DNA of 64,000 bases from Davidsoniella eucalypti (taxonomy: Eukaryota > Ascomycota > Sordariomycetes > Microascales > Ceratocystidaceae), in NCBI GenBank assembly GCA_004009845.1, contig RMBW01000033.1:212136-276135 (forward strand). The letters run 5' to 3'. A model generated the notes under the pieces. The model ran no database searches. It was not told where the DNA came from and was given only the letters and a program-made list of their open reading frames with translations. This document shows positions 39,036-51,794 of this stretch, in pieces; within the stretch, counting starts at the first letter, position 1, and the number at the start of each line of letters is the position of its first letter. A program made the position numbers and the translations under genes.

Positions 39036-41426
39036 TTCCCAGAGGGATGTTTATCATCATTGCCTGGATGTATGATCTCGAATGAGAGGCCATATACAGG
39101 CGCGTGAACGGACTGCTGGTAGAGATAGAGTGATATGCAGATCCAATCGCTGCGCAATCGTACACGACACTGTACAGTGCGGCGGGGAGGCTGTCGATGC
39201 GAGCGAAGTGAACCAAGACCGATTCTCGTTTCCAGTTGCAGTGACGATGAATCGCCAGAGGAGAGGCAGAGCCAGGGTATCAACTAGGAGGCTATAACTA
39301 AACTCGGGTTATTTAGCGGTAGCGTGGATGGTATGGGAAAAACGAGCAAACCGATTAATAGTACAAAAACAATTAACAGGGTGTAGAGACAGACTGATGA
39401 TGTTTCAATCAAGACAAGAAAGCAAAGAAAGGAATAAGGCACGGCGACAGCAAACAAGGCAGGCTATGATGGTGATGGAATGCAATCGAATTCGCAGCTA
39501 AAATGGAGATAGAAAGCAGTGGAGGGTAGCTTGTATAGTGGCATTTAGTGGTTTAGTGGTATTGCGGGTCGGTGGTTTTAACGAATAATATCATGCATGC
39601 TAAGTAAACAGTCGTTGTATTGTGATCAAGCGAGCGCGGCGCAGAGCAGAAAAAGAAATGGCTGTTACTATCGAGCCGATTGTTGGCCAATGGAAATGAG
39701 AGCAAGAGAATGAACAAATGAGTTCAGATTGCCTATTTGCCCGGCACAGACGTCATATACGATTGTGTATGCCTAGGGTTCTGTACAGTAGGATCTCACG
39801 GAGACGACCGTACGCAAAGAATGGTCCGTCACAGACAAGCGTGGGATCGCTGATGGATGTACAATTGATAGACGAATGTTATTGATGCGAAAAGAAAGAA
39901 AAGAAAAAAAAGGCCATCAAACTAGGTTTGTTTCGCCTGTGATGCAGTCGTGCAGTCGGCTGCCCAAAGACCTCAGGTTTCGTTTGCCTTGAGCCTAGTT
40001 TGGAAGAGGGAAGGCTGGAAATGTTTCAAGGGCAGGCGGGTCTCAGAATGTGATAATATGGATTTTATACTGGCCGGAAAATGTTGGTGGTTAGCCACCC
40101 TACAGTAAGATACATACTTAGGTACATACAACTACTGGACTAGTACAAATATACTACCGACTGTAGGCGACTCATCATCGACTCAGTAATACAGTACAAC
40201 TAACCACAGCAATACTGGATATACTAGCAATACTAACACTAACAGCACAACAACTTAACGCAGGGGTAAAACATCAAGCTGACTAACCGACTGTTACGTA
40301 AATCAACATGACAACATAGTGCTTTTACAAACGCCGGTGAAAGCTGCAGAAATAATGACGATCGACAACAACCAAAACTACGCCCATCGTAAAAAGGCAG
40401 ATTTAGCCAAGAGTAAGCAAAGCATAGGCACATCCTATGAAATCATCAAAAGTCATGCAATTGTATTAATTTTCTACTAGCATATTCTATCATATATATA
40501 TAAATAAAAAAATCCAATTAATCAATGCAACATACGATTAAGACAAGTTAGCTTAGGGTTTGCGAATAATGTATGTACACATACATATATAAGAATTCTT
40601 TGCTCGCTTCATTTGCTCCATAAGTTTACTATTTATTCAGCAATTTCACATGTGTACATATATATACATACATGAAACAAATTAGCCTCGAAACATCAAA
40701 CAGCCGAGTTTCCTGACTCGACCATGTTCTTCAGCCATCTATCTACCTTCTCTATACCCAATATATGACCTAGTATGATACGATGATAAAAGAAATACAA
40801 GCCGATTCGCCTATTACCGAATTATGCAGGATGACCTGCAGCACTGTTCATGAACATGGTACTTGAATATATGGTTTCTAGCTTTTTAAAATAGGGTAAT
40901 TGACATTGTTGAATGTTTTTAAATAGATTGTGGTGTACAATTACAGTATCCATCATGTCCCTGGCGACAATTAGATCCTATGACCCTTTAGATATTTGTC
41001 TAGTTCCCAACTATATTCATATACTATTTTGATTGGAATGTGACCCGTAGATATGGACCAAGAATGCGTTATCATGTGAAGTCACATGCGAACATCGAGG
41101 TGAGTATTGGGATAAAATTTAATCTTCCTTGAAACAAAAATTGAAGCAGGCCACAGAAAGAGATAGGCGAACTTCAGAGTGTAGACAAGGTACATAAGAT
41201 GTGGTTGTACATATGATCACGGTGCTGTCATGTCAAGCAAACGTTAGTTGATCTTTTTTTTAGTCCTGCCCAGGTAGATGATTCATAGGACAAAGAGAGT
41301 GGACGTATCATTCGTTAACTGTAATTTCATTGCCGGTCCGGATACGTTTCTTTTTTACCGATACGGTCCCTAAAACTCCATGGTATGCGAAGGAAACCAT
41401 AACCCAATTCGATTATTTTGTATTTT
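39036..41426. other. 2.4-kb region upstream of the GT41 gene
   Basis: Contains the GT41 promoter and leader (about 39.0-39.7 kb) and the 3' flank of rpl12. It is A/T-rich from 40.1 to 41.2 kb with many TATA-like stretches. No reading frame is supported. A 113-codon minus frame at 38942-39283 overlaps the start of the GT41 gene in another frame and is not called. Confidence 0.5.
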
Positions 41427-42307
41427 TTACTCTTCGGGAACTGTGAAATTGCGTGTTAGTATTATCGTTCTCGTTATTGTAGGAGCTGGGCGAATCATAC
41501 TATCTATCTCGCCATTCTCAATGGCGTCACCGACGGCTCTGGGGCTCTTGCCGTCGACCTGGCAGCCAACGCTGAAGGCAGTACCCAGGATCTCCTTGAC
41601 GGTACCCTTGAGGTCCTTGGAGAAAGACTTGTGGCGCATTTGTCTAGCAATGTCGATGATCTCCTCCAGGCTGACGGACTTGTTGTGCTTGATGTTCTTC
41701 TCCTTCTTGCGGTCACGCGGGGGCTCCTTCAAGGCACGGATAACCAGCGAAGAGGCGGTAGGGACGACAGACACAGCGGCCTGACGGTTCTGGATGGTGA
41801 GACGGACGGTCACACGAAGACCCTTCTGTAGAATTTGTTAGAGATATCTTAGTTATCGCGTATTGTCGAGATCCTCGATGTTTGAGATTCGGAGTCGGGG
41901 GTTGATCATACCCAGTCACCGGTGGCCTTGGCGATATCTTCACCGACCTTCTTGGGCGACAGACCCAGAGGACCAATCTTGGGGGCCAGGGCCGAGGAGG
42001 CACCGACCTCACCTCCAGTGGCACGGAGGTGACTAAATCATTGTCAGTTCAAAATTGTTCTCGAGTTTGGCGTTTCTGAATCGGAGTTGGGAATTTCTGA
42101 TTTCGTTTTTGTATCTCAAACAGTCGTAATCGCAAATGGATGGGTAGATGAAATGTAGGCTGGAATATGCTTGGGTTTTACGAACATGATCTTAATCTCG
42201 CTGGGGTCGAACTTCTTGGCTACATGGCGATGTTAGCTGTCGGTTTCGCGAAGTTTGATCTATTGTAGATCCATTGATAAAAGGTGATGTTGTGATTACT
42301 TACCCAT
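41427..42307 (-). CDS. rpl12: 60S ribosomal protein L12 (uL11)
   Basis: Component of the large-subunit stalk base, where it binds the GTPase-centre rRNA. Five exons: 42307-42304, 42219-42186, 42032-41912, 41825-41501 and 41440-41427, giving 165 residues, exactly the normal length. Exon 1 holds only ATG plus one base, and the last exon has only 14 nt. With these the protein starts MAKKFDPSEIKIIHLRATGG and ends EIDIPEE, as expected for fungal L12. Without the last splice the frame would run on into an unrelated tail, so the micro-exon is well supported. The second intron starts at GTTCGT, an atypical donor needed to keep the frame. The EPPRDRKKEKNIKH segment is the conserved rRNA-binding part. 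Confidence 0.97.
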
Positions 42308-42927
42308 TTTGCTATAGTTATGGGCTGTTGGTTATGCCTCAAGTGTTGCGATGGTCCCAGAGGAGTCGACAGAAAGTAATGATTGAATTTGGAAAAAAAT
42401 ATTCTGTGGGACTATTTGGTAGTCAAAAATTCAAAGTGGGGGACAGCCCTAGAACACTTAGTTTTGTGGCGTGCACCAATGGACGCCATATTTTACTCAG
42501 GGTTGTGGCGTAGGCCATGGTCATTGGACTTCTTACGTAATATTCTTGACAAGGGAAAGGGTTACTCAAGAGGCTTACTTATTTTGGTACCAACCCAGAA
42601 AAATGATGCGTTTTATCAGTGGTGGGGAGAAGTGGGTAGAAAGCGTCAAGCTGTCCTCAAGAAAGTCAACTAATAATAGCAAGCTCCTTGTTACCTTTGT
42701 TAGTAGCTAGTGTTATGGCAATAAGCAAAGGTGACATTGAGAGAAATTGTATCTCAGACTACCCTAATATTTCGCTATATCTCTCTTCGCAATCTTTGGA
42801 TCATTGCCCCTCTAATATATACACAATATCGTTGTCAAGCGATTGAAGTTCTCTTTACCCTTATCATCTAGCACACGTCTAACTTTGACACTCTACTCTA
42901 CTTTAATCATACCAAAACACGCCTACC
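42308..42927. promoter_or_regulatory. Shared divergent promoter region of rpl12 and sec23
   Basis: 620 bp separate the two start codons. The left part should serve rpl12 and the right part sec23. A TATATACA stretch lies about 110 bp before the sec23 ATG (near 42817), followed by a pyrimidine-rich leader. Co-regulation is possible but not shown. Confidence 0.5.
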
Positions 42928-45627
42928 ATGGACTTCGACTCTATAAAAGAGCATTGGAGCAATGAGGAGGATCGCGATGGTGTGCGCCTGAGTTGGAATG
43001 TTTTTCCCAGTACTCGCATGGTAAGCTTCCAAGTTGGTGATGGCATGTTCTACATACCACCATAGTAGCTAATGGTATATGCAATAGGAAGCGTCCCGTC
43101 TTGTTGTTCCCATCGGTGCTGTGTACACCCCTCTCAAAGAGAAGCCAGATACTCCTCTGCTACAGTTTGAGCCTTTGACGTGCAAGCAACCCTGTCGCGC
43201 CGTTCTCAACCCATTCTGGTATGATCAGTCTTCAATATGTCACTCTGCCATCGATGATGTCCTCCACTATTCAATACGTCATCTTGCTAACTCCATGGCA
43301 GCACTGTCGATACCAGAGCGCGTGTTTGGGTATGCCCTTTCTGCCTTTCACGTAACCAACTGCCATCCCACTACAAGGATATCACCCGCGAAGCCATCCC
43401 ACCAGAGCTTCATAATGCCAACACTACGATCGAATACCGACTATCGCGCCCCGCTTCCGCGCCTCCGATCTTTCTATATGTAGTTGATTTATGCCAAGAG
43501 GAGGAAGATCTTGTCGCGCTCAAGGAATCTCTGATCATGAGCCTGAGCCTGCTGCCCGCTAACGCTCTTGTTGGTCTTATCACATTTGGAACTATGGTAT
43601 GTGATATACACTCCTTCTGACAAGTATCATAGCTATAACAAACTAATATGACTATTGTGATAGGCTCAAGTCCACGAGATTGGCTACACCGAGTGTGCCA
43701 AGTCATATGTCTTCCGTGGTAACAAGGACTATACCGCAAAGCAAGTCCAAGAAATGCTTGGCCTCAACTCTCCCACTCAACGCCCCGGTGGCCCAATCCA
43801 AGCAATGGCCCCCGCTTCTAGATTCTTGATGCCTGTTGAGCAATGCGAATTCCATCTTACAAAGGCTCTTGAGCAGCTTCAACGCGACCCATGGCCCGTC
43901 GCAAACGATCGCAGAAGCTTGCGTTGCACTGGAGTTGCTCTGAGTGTAGCCGTTGGCCTGTTAGAAACCTCTTTTCAAAACACTGGTGGCCGCATCATGT
44001 TGTTTGCCGCCGGTCCTGCCACCGAAGGTCCTGGTATGGTTGTCGGCCCTGAGCTCAGGGAGACTGTTAGATCGCATCACGATATTGATCGTGACAATGC
44101 CAAGTACTACAAGAAGGCTGTCAAGGTATGTTGAGCAGTGAGGTCAAAGATTGAACGTATTCTAACACAGTATTCGAACAGTTCTATGATTCTCTTGCCA
44201 AGCGCTCTGCCCATAATGCCCACATCATTGATGTATTTGCTGGCTGCCTGGACCAGGTTGGTCTTCTTGAAATGAAGGGCCTTTGCAACACGACTGGTGG
44301 CCACATCATTCTTACGGATAGTTTCACCTCATCCATGTTCAAGCAGTCATTTGCGCGTGTCTTCGAGAAGGATGGCGACGATAACTTACTCATGGGTTTC
44401 AACGGTGTTCTTGAAGTTTTGACAACAAAGGAGCTTAAGGTCACTGGACTCATTGGCCATGCTGTTTCTCTCAACAAGAAATCCAGCTCTGTCGGCGAGA
44501 CTGAGTGTGGTATAGGTAACACCTGCTCCTGGAAGATGTGCGGTATTGATCCGACGGCTAGTTATGGCATATACTTCGAAATTGCCAATCAGGGAAGTGC
44601 TCCTGTCCATCAACAACCCCAGCAGGCTCTTGTTCAATTTTTAACGTACTACCAACATTCTTCTGGCCAATATCACTTACGAGTCACAACCATTGCACGC
44701 AAGCTGAGTGGACCTGCTGGTGACCCAGCTATCAGCCAGTCATTTGATCAGGAAGCCGCTGCTGTTCTTATGTCTCGTATCGCCATTTTCAAGGCCGAAG
44801 TCGACGATGGCCCTGATGTTTTACGTTGGGTTGATCGCATGCTCATTCGTCTTTGCTCGAGGTTTGCGGATTACCGCAAGGATGACTCAAGTTCCTTCCG
44901 GCTCGACAGGAACTTTACGTTGTACCCTCAGTTCATGTTCCACCTTCGTCGCAGTCAGTTCCTGCAAGTCTTCAACAATTCTCCCGATGAGACTGCGTTC
45001 TACCGCCACATTTTGAATCATGAGGATGTTAGCAACTCTCTCATTATGATACAGCCTACTCTTGATTCTTATGCTTTGGACCAAGACGGTGGCCGCCCTG
45101 TTCTTCTAGATTCTGCTTCAATCCAGCCTACACACGTGCTGCTTCTCGATACCTTCTTCCATATTCTCATTTTCCACGGCGAGACCATCGCAGAGTGGCG
45201 CAAGGCTGGATACCAAGAGCAAGAGGGTTATGAAAACTTCAGAGAGTTACTTAACCAGCCAAAGGAGGATGCCCGGGTAAGCCTACAAGAACATAAGTCA
45301 TATCCCATGTCTAAGAATATATTACTAATCTGATACATAGGATCTCATTACGGACCGCTTCCCTCTTCCACGCTTTATCGTCTGTGATGCTGGTGGTTCT
45401 CAAGCTCGTTTCCTTTTGTCCAAATTAAACCCGTCTATCACCCACACTTCAGGCGCTTATGGCGGTGGTCAAAATGCACAGACCATCTTCACCGATGACG
45501 TCTCTTTACAGTTCTTCATGGACCATCTAATGAAGTAAGTCACATCAACTTTATGAACGATACATCGTTATGCCAATTAAAACAATGCTAACATCTATAT
45601 AGGCTTGCTGTGAGTAGTAACAACTGA
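42928..45627 (+). CDS. sec23: COPII coat protein Sec23, Sar1 GTPase-activating subunit
   Basis: Inner-coat subunit for ER-to-Golgi vesicles; it partners Sec24 and stimulates Sar1 GTP hydrolysis. Seven exons: 42928-43020, 43088-43218, 43302-43596, 43664-44125, 44182-45276, 45341-45534 and 45603-45627, giving 764 residues, the normal size. The Cys4 zinc finger has CKQPC in exon 2 and CPFC in exon 3, completed only after splicing. The trunk region contains FLYVVDLC and the conserved LVGLITFGTMVQVHE-type stretch (here TMAQVHE). The C-terminal gelsolin-like region has RFIVCDAGGSQARFLLSKLNP. The last exon of 25 nt supplies the conserved C-terminus ending LAVSSNN. All borders are GT-AG and in frame. 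This is the last housekeeping gene before the repeat-rich right end. Confidence 0.98.
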
Positions 45628-46349
45628 GAGCTGCTAAATAATGGCTGTATGCGAATATCATCCATTGTCCCAAGTAATATATATACCAATGAGATAATCA
45701 TCCAAGCTTGAGTCATTATAAACTCGGACTTTATACATAATACTAGCCTATTCGCACGGTATTCTGGTGGAATTTTACTGTGAATTTTATTGTGAATGTT
45801 GATGATAGTCGATATGATTTTCTGTCATTCATCATATGTGAAAAAGGGTATATTTGCACTAGATTTCCATGTTTCGTTAACCCTTTGTAGATACCTACGG
45901 ACAGTTAGCTAAGATGTTAATAACATCCTTATCCAATCCTTCACCTAAAACTCTTAAGGTGATACATTCGAGTTGAATATACTGACTGCTCTTTCGCCCT
46001 AAGACGAAAATCCTCCAGTGCTGGTCCCTGGATTGAATCATATAGAAGTGGTTCCAAAGGTTTTATAGGCCAAGTATTTGTATTATATGGTGATCTTAAC
46101 GAGGACTCAAAGAGGAGAAGAAACACCAAAATGTCTGTGATAATTAAACCTGAGAAGAAGATAATAAAATTTTCTCTAAACTTGCCATTTTCCCATAACT
46201 GGATAGCAATGAAAATCATTGTCAGTCATGAATATTTTCACTGGTCGGTGACCTATCTATACTTTGTTCTTCCGCGCTTATATCTCTCCCTTCTACTTTT
46301 TTTCGTCTTATTCTAGATACAGTCACAAGGCTTACATAAAACAGAGCTT

Positions 46350-46757
46350 ATGCATGTTTTAGCTGGCTGGGATTCTCTCTTCAGGTTCCTATTACACGCT
46401 TATTTTAACTCCCTTGAAGTAGTTACTTTTGAATATCCGGATAGAATCTTTTCATTGTTAGATATTCAAATACATAAGGCCAATGAACCAAAAGGAGAAC
46501 TATATGACGTATTTTTGCAATATCTCAAGGACAGCGTTGAAACTAGCCATATGATCTTTAACCTACAGTTAGCCTTGAAGAAAAACAGGCATAATAGGTG
46601 GACTGATTCCTCTAGTAGTCGTTGGCTGTGCAACTGTATTGAAGTGGCTTTCCTACTCTCTTACTCAAGGTTTCAGGTCTTTCAGTCTAGCTTTACCCTT
46701 TATTCTCCGACAGACCACAATTTTCAACACTTTGCGGGATTTCTATCGTATAGTTAA
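46350..46757 (+). CDS. Hypothetical small protein, possibly gene debris
   Basis: ATG-started frame of 135 codons. The protein has a mixed composition with alternating hydrophobic and charged stretches and is not low-complexity, but I recognise no motif. It lies in decayed, AT-rich DNA with no clear promoter, so it may be a leftover exon of a lost gene or chance. Included because it is the longest frame in the region. Confidence 0.2.
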   Translation: MHVLAGWDSLFRFLLHAYFNSLEVVTFEYPDRIFSLLDIQIHKANEPKGELYDVFLQYLKDSVETSHMIFNLQLALKKNRHNRWTDSSSSRWLCNCIEVAFLLSYSRFQVFQSSFTLYSPTDHNFQHFAGFLSYS

Positions 46758-47084
46758 TTTGTTTTTATTATTTAATTTTTTATGCATGTGCTTACGGAGC
46801 TAATCATACAGTACGAGAAAGCCTGTACCTGCTCGGAGGTTCCCCACTTTTAAACCCCCCCCGCTTTTCAGAACAATAGTTATTTTTCCACACCTTTTTC
46901 CTTATAGCACAGCACAATTATAAAACAATACAGATATATCATCAGACCATTATACGAACATACCACTATACAACTTGGCCATCATACAACTACTCATTAT
47001 GTCTACAATAACGGATCTGGAGCTTAGACTTCAAGAAATATCCCAAAGAGCCTAAGATCTCAGAAGTTGAAATGCGCAGGAATA

Positions 47085-47161
47085 GCATATAGTATCATCT
47101 TCATAGCTCTATAGCTCCATAAGATAAATGAATTAAAAAAAAAAAAAAAGCATATAGTATC
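47085..47161 (+). mobile_element. Minute 5'-truncated non-LTR retroelement tail with target-site duplication
   Basis: A 53-nt insert (47097-47149) starts ATCTTCATAGCTCTATAGCT and ends in a 15-base A-tail. It is flanked by a perfect 12-bp direct repeat GCATATAGTATC (47085-47096 and 47150-47161). Only about 37 nt of non-A sequence is present. The same sequence recurs at 51726-51781 (minus) and 63107-63176 (plus). A-tail plus target-site duplication is the mark of target-primed reverse transcription. Confidence 0.85.
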
Positions 47162-47372
47162 TCAGTGGCCTGTCACTGCTGAGAAGTAGGTTGTCCAGTA
47201 TTAGTTCAGGGCTGTGTATCTTGGCATACCGAGGTGCTACATAGCTACTAAAGCTCCATTTCCACCTTAATATAAATGAATAATGATAAAAAAATAAAAC
47301 AAAAACCATATAACCAGCCTCCCCATCATTTCTTCAAGGCTCTTCATCGCCTCACTCTAATCGTCCTTCCAA

Positions 47373-47753
47373 ATGTCTTTCTGCGTTGAATTCAACGGTG
47401 TTGCCTTTGTATGAAAACTTTACTGCACTTACAAGATTAATAATGATACTGATGGCTCTTGGTCTAGTGTTAGTATCTCTTAGGACAATACAATGCCTTT
47501 GGAAAATGTAGTCGGTAACTCACACGAATTTGTCCCTTCCATCTCGCTTTAAGTGCGTAATGTTGTTGCTCAATGTTTTGACTTTGACATGATGTCATTT
47601 ATCTTCATTGCATCACTTGATTATGTCATTCTGCTTTGGGATAGATTGGCCCATAGAGAGTTGCATTGGCTCCGATGGGCAGACTCGAAGACTAAAGAGG
47701 AGTGCATGTGGATAATATATCGCCCTAAAACCTACGACTATCTATGCCATTGA
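47373..47753 (+). pseudogene. Decayed gene with three in-frame stops, unknown family
   Basis: From the ATG at 47373 one frame of 126 codons runs to 47753, broken by TGA (47412), TAG (47481) and TAA (47550). The frame is otherwise protein-like and the last 67 codons are open. Each stop is one C-to-T change from an ordinary codon (CGA, CAG, CAA), as RIP would produce. It could instead be chance, or contain introns; I do not recognise the product. Confidence 0.4.
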
Positions 47754-50700
47754 TACAGAAGGCAGACACATTTAACCACCCGTTACGGCCGGATCTACAT
47801 GTTATACGTGAAAAGTAACATGATTCAGCTCATATAGAAGATCTGTGTAACCACCAAGTCACTGGATGATGTTAGAGCTGACCGGAGAGCGTCCAGAAGG
47901 GAGTTCGATATGATGATAGAAGAGAGTAGCCTACAGACCCGGTGATACAAGACTTGAGTGAAACTGGTGACCAAGGACCTAGATACGACCCTAAAGCTAC
48001 CCAGTCACGTTGAAGAAGGCTGATGTAAGCGGTTATGAATCATGGAATCCTTTCGTACAAAACTACATGTGCGTACGTTCCAATCTGTCGGCCATTGACA
48101 ACATACTCGCCCAGGCCAACAAAGCTTTGGAAAGTCTTCGTAAAGGCCTCGCGTCATCTATCTTCAAACACACTTGGTTTATTCGATGAAACTCATCTAG
48201 ATAGTATGATTGAAAATCTCCCAAGCCAACACTGAAAAGGTTGTATGGACGGTGGAACTTGGAAGGTAAGAGGTAACACAAGCCTGTGTCAGATATCTGA
48301 TGGCGGCGATGGGATCTACCATCAAATGGTATGTGATAAATGGGCTACATTCAACGACCTTGTACCAATCATCTCGGGCTGGTATGTCTAGAAGGAAGAC
48401 TGATATTGTCACTGATGGAGAGGAAGGGATAAAGTAAAGTTGACAGCGCGAGGGGCAGAGTGTCTCCCATACGTGCTGGGTAAGCTATGTATATACAATA
48501 TGTATATATGTATATATATACCTAGCCACACACTACTGGGCACCGAGACCTTCTACTGATAACCCCGCTTTGCCTCTTGAATCTATTTCGTCCTTATTTT
48601 GTCCCATCTCTTCCGTTATACTTTCTTTACTACATATTCATTTACTTCCTTCTGCTGACTTTATAGACCGTCAAATTTGAAAAGTGTTCTTGCAACCCAA
48701 TACACTTGTCACTGGCACGAGCGTTCTAGGTGTCAAATATCGAGACTGGCCGAGATAAGAGATAAGAATTCCAGACTTGACGTATATATAGACCCCTCCG
48801 CGCACTAAGACGTTCCATCTTGGTGTCTGCTCTCGCCTGCCTAGTGTACACTATGGAAAAGGTAGTTAAGATGGATACCGTAAGTGTCGGATTTTTGGAC
48901 TACTAACCACTGGAGGGTTAAATAAAATTCTAACACATTGAGATGAGTGTATGACTAAAACTTATGTGTTATGATTTCAAAGAGGGTTAGAGATAGGAAA
49001 ACTATAAGAGTGAGGATGGTAATGGTGACTAAAAAAGTGCAATAAGATAATGACTTATTCGGAGAAAGATGTGACATGGGAAACCAAGGGGGCTGGGGAG
49101 AAGTGTTATATGAGAATTAATGCTACAAGAACCAAGAAGGCATCAATAGAAGAAAGAGACGAGGTATTTATAACGAAAGATCGCCAAATGGTACTATAAG
49201 TTGAGACGATTTAAGTCTCAGGAAACTCAAACGTAGAGAAAAGGAAATGTTGAACTTGGATTTTGCTACAGAAGTCAAAGGAGAAACATTGAAATTTCCA
49301 ACAGGAGATCTAGACAGAATTAACATAATAGGAGAAACTACAGATACTTATCATCGAAGGGTACCCCAGACTGCATTACGTTGATATATTCTTTCGTTTT
49401 GCTTTGCTTTCAGCTTGCCTCTCTGCTTCTAACAAATGTATCTTGACAACTGTATCTTGGAGTTTTGTAGAATCTTGTCGACTTATATTGTTAACCTTCA
49501 TCTATTATTTGTGAATGCCTATGATAAAGGTCTTGTCTCTTTTTTTTTTTGGGTTTCTATACTAAAATACATAGTTGTTTTTTTATCTTGATCTCCCACA
49601 ATAACATTATTTCGTGAGTTCCATAGTTAGCACATCTTACTTTAGTTTTTATGGAAGACAAAAACAGAAGAATTAAACTGAGCAACTATCACCCTAACTA
49701 TATGTATTACGTATATCACCATTATGATATCTCCGTGTAGAAGAAAAAAAACACTAGATATATGATATAACAAACGCAGATAGGTCTCAACATGGGTTTG
49801 GCACGTAAATTTAGATACAACACGCATCATCCTATGCAAAAAGGCGTTATCTGTGGTAATAATAATAATCGGTACTGGACATATACTGAATATAGACTAG
49901 AATGGGCCCGTTTACTTTACGTACTACTGTATTTACTGCTCTACATCTTGAAACAGTAATCAAAGGGAAAAACGCAAGATTGCATCATGGCCAAAGATTG
50001 GGAATCACGCCACTGGTCGTTTACTTTAATATTACCTTTTACACATGCAAACTGAATAGAAAAAGATAAACAAGCAAAGCCTGAGACTCTTAGAGAATTA
50101 GCTGATCGTGTATAAGAAAGGCTGTCGATTAGGTAGGACCATATATCCATCTCTTTGAAAGCCAAGTACAAAGTTTGATGGCCTGGAAAAGAGGGTGAGA
50201 GATATTCAAAACGACAAGAAGTTCTGTTTATTGAAATCTATTTTCTCTTCTAGCTTGATCTCATACCATTTTTCTAATAATTGTAGGCAAAACAGAAAAT
50301 ATTTAAGGCCTGTTTTGGTAATACATAATTGTAGCTAAAGTTGTGTGACTTAACTGACTTACCGTACCTCTTATTTCAGTGTTTATTATGCTTCCTTAGG
50401 ACTTCATATTCCTTTGCCTTTCTTCAGTTATGACAAAGTTTTACCTTGGACTTTTCCCTTGTAACTACTATATAACCCAAAGCAACACTGACTACTAACC
50501 TGAAGCTAACACAATCAGCCCAGTGTGTTTAGTAATTTATATGAATGGTTCCACATAGTCCCGTTTGGAGGGGGAATATAGTAATAGACTTCATAGCATA
50601 CTTGATGATTTTCTTTACGCACAAGCTGATATGTGTAAGTCCGAAGAATTAAGCCATCAAGTATACTCTGCAAATGGATTGGTACTGGGAGATCGCTCTT

Positions 50701-51712
50701 TAAGTGGTTATGAATTCTATCTTATAGTGTTTTGAGACGCATATTTCTTTTACATCTTCTCCTTGTTACCTGCTGGAACTATAAGCTTCTCTCTAGATCG
50801 ACTGGGTGATGATAGCCATGGCTATTAAATAACAGGTCGTTTACGTCTACTTTGGGGCATTGGGGCAAAGCGTTCTCTATGTCTTCTATTATGGAATGAT
50901 GTAAAGCTGCATTCTAGTAGTGTGGCCTTGTATTATGCTCTTCCTAGGATAGCTCGATGTAGTTCCATGAAAAGTTGGCGACACCTGGTTCCATGGAGAT
51001 GTCCTGCTTTTGAAAAATCAGGATCATTCATCATTGTAGCAAAAGGGGAGAAGATGTCTTTGCTGTCAGGCGTTAAGGTCTTTTGGGGTTTGCTATGGAA
51101 GATACGTAGTCCCAAATGGATACTTAAAGAGGCTTGTTTCTACCGTGTTTCTAGCATATCTTGACTTTTCTTTTCATCGTGTTTAATCTTAGTTTTCCTT
51201 TCGTGACTTTGATAGCCATTGTCTCTTTCCACTTTCCTGTAGGTTCAGCCTAGTTTATCTTTCCTCTTCATTAAACCCAGCTTCTTTCAACCATACGAAG
51301 GTAATTGGAGTTATTGGGCAGCTTTGACAAAATAAAGTGTTGCAATGCAAGAAGAGATGTTACAAGATAGTTTTCAGTCTTCATAGTTAGAGGCCCTTAA
51401 TCGTAAAGTGACGTATATCCGTGTTTATTTATCTAGTTGCAAGATAGCACCGCCACGTCATTCTATGGCAGCTGACATAATCAACAGAGGCATCAAGTTC
51501 TGGACAGATTCTATACCTGCAGCCTTATTCTGGTTGGTTTCTTGACAGTCTGGCGTACCATGTGCTCATAAAATTCAACGAGCTCAGTGTCTTTGCTTCT
51601 TCACAGCCATCAGGACAACGGCTCCCATTAATGTATTCCATTGAATTGAAGGGCTTGAATATTAGGGTATATAGCGGTGCACTACACACGACGGTTGAGT
51701 TGACTATAAATA

Positions 51713-51794
51713 TTATTTCACTTTTTTAACTTTTTTTATTCATTTATCTTATGGAGCTATAGAGAGCTATGAAGATATTTTTTATTTCACTTTT
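51713..51794 (-). mobile_element. Second minute non-LTR retroelement tail with target-site duplication
   Basis: Minus-strand insert at 51781-51726 carries the same tail sequence as the copy at 47097 (ATCTTCATAGCTCTCTATAG, then CTCCATAAGATAAATGAAT) and ends in an A-rich run. The flanks carry a 13-bp direct repeat TTATTTCACTTTT (51713-51725 and 51782-51794). Its site differs from that of the first copy, so this is an independent insertion. Confidence 0.8.

Noticed and set aside
46131..46316. Hydrophobic 61-codon frame as a membrane protein
   Set aside because: T-rich DNA gives hydrophobic frames by chance; the opposite strand is equally open at 45941-46219.
47266..47310. A fourth copy of the short LINE tail
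   Set aside because: Only scattered words agree (AGCTCCAT, ATAAATGAAT) and no target duplication is visible.
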